From assembly GCA_002309655.1 (NCBI GenBank), contig DBXM01000045.1:9666-16069 (forward strand): a stretch of DNA of 6,404 nucleotides. Reading direction: 5' to 3'. This DNA is from Mageeibacillus sp. UBA1212 (GTDB lineage Bacteria; Bacillota; Clostridia; UBA1212). Of this stretch, positions 5,770 to 6,404 are shown piece after piece (positions within the stretch are counted from its first letter, which is position 1; each line of letters begins with the position of its first letter). Both the position numbers and the translations under genes were made by a program. The notes beneath the pieces are model-generated. The model made no database searches, was not told the DNA's origin, and saw only the letters and a program-made list of their open reading frames with translations.

Positions 5770-5811
5770 AAAAAGCGCCGCCGGCCATCAAAATCAGCAG
5801 GCCGGCGGCGC
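5770..5811 (-). terminator. Intrinsic terminator of the TrpB-like gene
   Basis: A perfect 12-bp GC-rich stem pairs 5800-5811 with 5775-5786 around a 13-base loop. On the minus strand it runs into TTTTT (5774-5770). It lies 32 bases after the TrpB-like stop and just upstream of the next gene's promoter, so that gene is a separate unit. A shorter T-run (5814-5817) on the other side may allow weak termination on the plus strand. Confidence 0.9.
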
Positions 5812-5843
5812 CGTTTTAAATACTAATTGTCAACGGAAGCATG

Positions 5844-6404
5844 TCAGTCGATCACGGGAAGGCCCTTGAAACCGACTTCGAGATCCTCGTCGGTCGGGAT
5901 GTAGTCGTCCATTTTGCCGTCGTGGAACTTCTCGTAAGCGACCATGTCGAAGTAGCCGGTTCCGGTCAGACCGAAAACGATTGTCTTCGCCTCGCCTGTC
6001 TCGCGGCACTTCTCGGCCTCGTCGATGGCGACTTTGATCGCGTGGGAGCTCTCCGGCGCGGGAAGGATTCCCTCGACCCTCGCGAACCTCTCGGCCGCCT
6101 CGAAAACAGCGGTCTGAGGCACCGCGACCGCCTCCATGTAGCCGTCGTGGTAGAGCTGTGAAAGAGTCGTGCTCATTCCGTGGTAGCGGAGACCGCCGGC
6201 GTGGTTCGGGGCGGGAATAAAGCCGCTGCCCAGGGTGTACATTTTCGCCAGCGGGCAAACCATTCCCGTGTCGGCGAAGTCGTAGGCGAATCTGCCGCGC
6301 GTGAAGCTCGGGCACGAAGCCGGTTCGACCGCGACGATCCTGTAGTCGGCCTTCCCGAGGATCTTGTCCCTCATAAAGGGCGCGATGAGGCCGCCGAGGT
6401 TGGA
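5844..6404 (-). CDS. TrpB-like PLP-dependent enzyme (TrpB2 type), C-terminal part
   Basis: The visible 186 residues are the C-terminal part of a tryptophan-synthase-beta-like enzyme; the gene continues past the right edge. The first residues, SNLGGLIAPF, are the end of the Gly-rich loop (GGGSN) that holds the PLP phosphate. Next come VAVEPASCPSFTRGRFAYDFADTG, TLGSGFIPAPNHAGGLRYHG and VEGILPAPESSHAI, characteristic of the TrpB2 (TrpB-related) branch and not of TrpB1. Near the end, GLTGTGYFDM matches the Ser/Gly-rich segment around the PLP pyridine ring. The catalytic lysine is off the window. TrpB2 enzymes join indole and serine to make tryptophan, but many stand-alone members have uncertain substrates. 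No trpA is seen downstream; the gene ends at its own terminator. The apparent start at 6374 is an internal methionine. Confidence 0.9.
   Translation of the reverse strand, partial: SNLGGLIAPFMRDKILGKADYRIVAVEPASCPSFTRGRFAYDFADTGMVCPLAKMYTLGSGFIPAPNHAGGLRYHGMSTTLSQLYHDGYMEAVAVPQTAVFEAAERFARVEGILPAPESSHAIKVAIDEAEKCRETGEAKTIVFGLTGTGYFDMVAYEKFHDGKMDDYIPTDEDLEVGFKGLPVID

Overview
The window looks like chromosomal DNA of a Clostridia-type member of the Bacillota with moderate-to-high GC. The signs are GGAG-type ribosome binding sites, consensus sigma-A promoters (TTGAAA/TATAAT with 16-17 base spacers), strong intrinsic terminators, a Firmicutes-style HTH-XRE regulator with a helical-repeat C-terminus, and two lipoproteins with a lipobox cysteine. 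Genus and species cannot be read from the sequence.

Layout. Positions 1-23 are the 3' end of a tRNA gene, with encoded CCA, followed directly by a 13-bp terminator-like hairpin. Positions 64-507 hold no intact gene. They carry tRNA-like fragments (two reversed T-arm copies and a 10-base direct copy of the tRNA acceptor end), a stem-loop, and a short reading-frame remnant with three 12-base repeats encoding Asn-Gly-Gly-Leu; this looks like a decayed insertion scar. A GNAT acetyltransferase (minus strand) and an XRE-family regulator (plus strand) then diverge from a shared intergenic region in which both promoters can be read and a small palindrome overlaps the regulator's -35 box. The regulator is followed by a nested inverted repeat that may be a terminator or a small mobile repeat.

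The second half has two convergent single-gene units. One is a 503-residue lipoprotein of unknown function on the plus strand. The other is a 427-residue lipoprotein with a ComEC-like metallo-beta-lactamase domain on the minus strand. They share one perfect 38-base palindromic bidirectional terminator. Upstream of the second is its own promoter, then a strong terminator ending a TrpB-like PLP-dependent enzyme that enters from the right edge.

Working together: every complete gene seems to have its own promoter, so this is a run of single-gene units, not an operon. The best functional pairing is the divergent GNAT/XRE pair, where the regulator may control itself and perhaps the acetyltransferase. 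The two lipoproteins probably both act on the outer face of the membrane, but nothing shows that they cooperate. I found no clear evidence of a new multi-gene system; the most unusual parts are the tRNA-derived scar, the nested repeat and the two exported lipoproteins.
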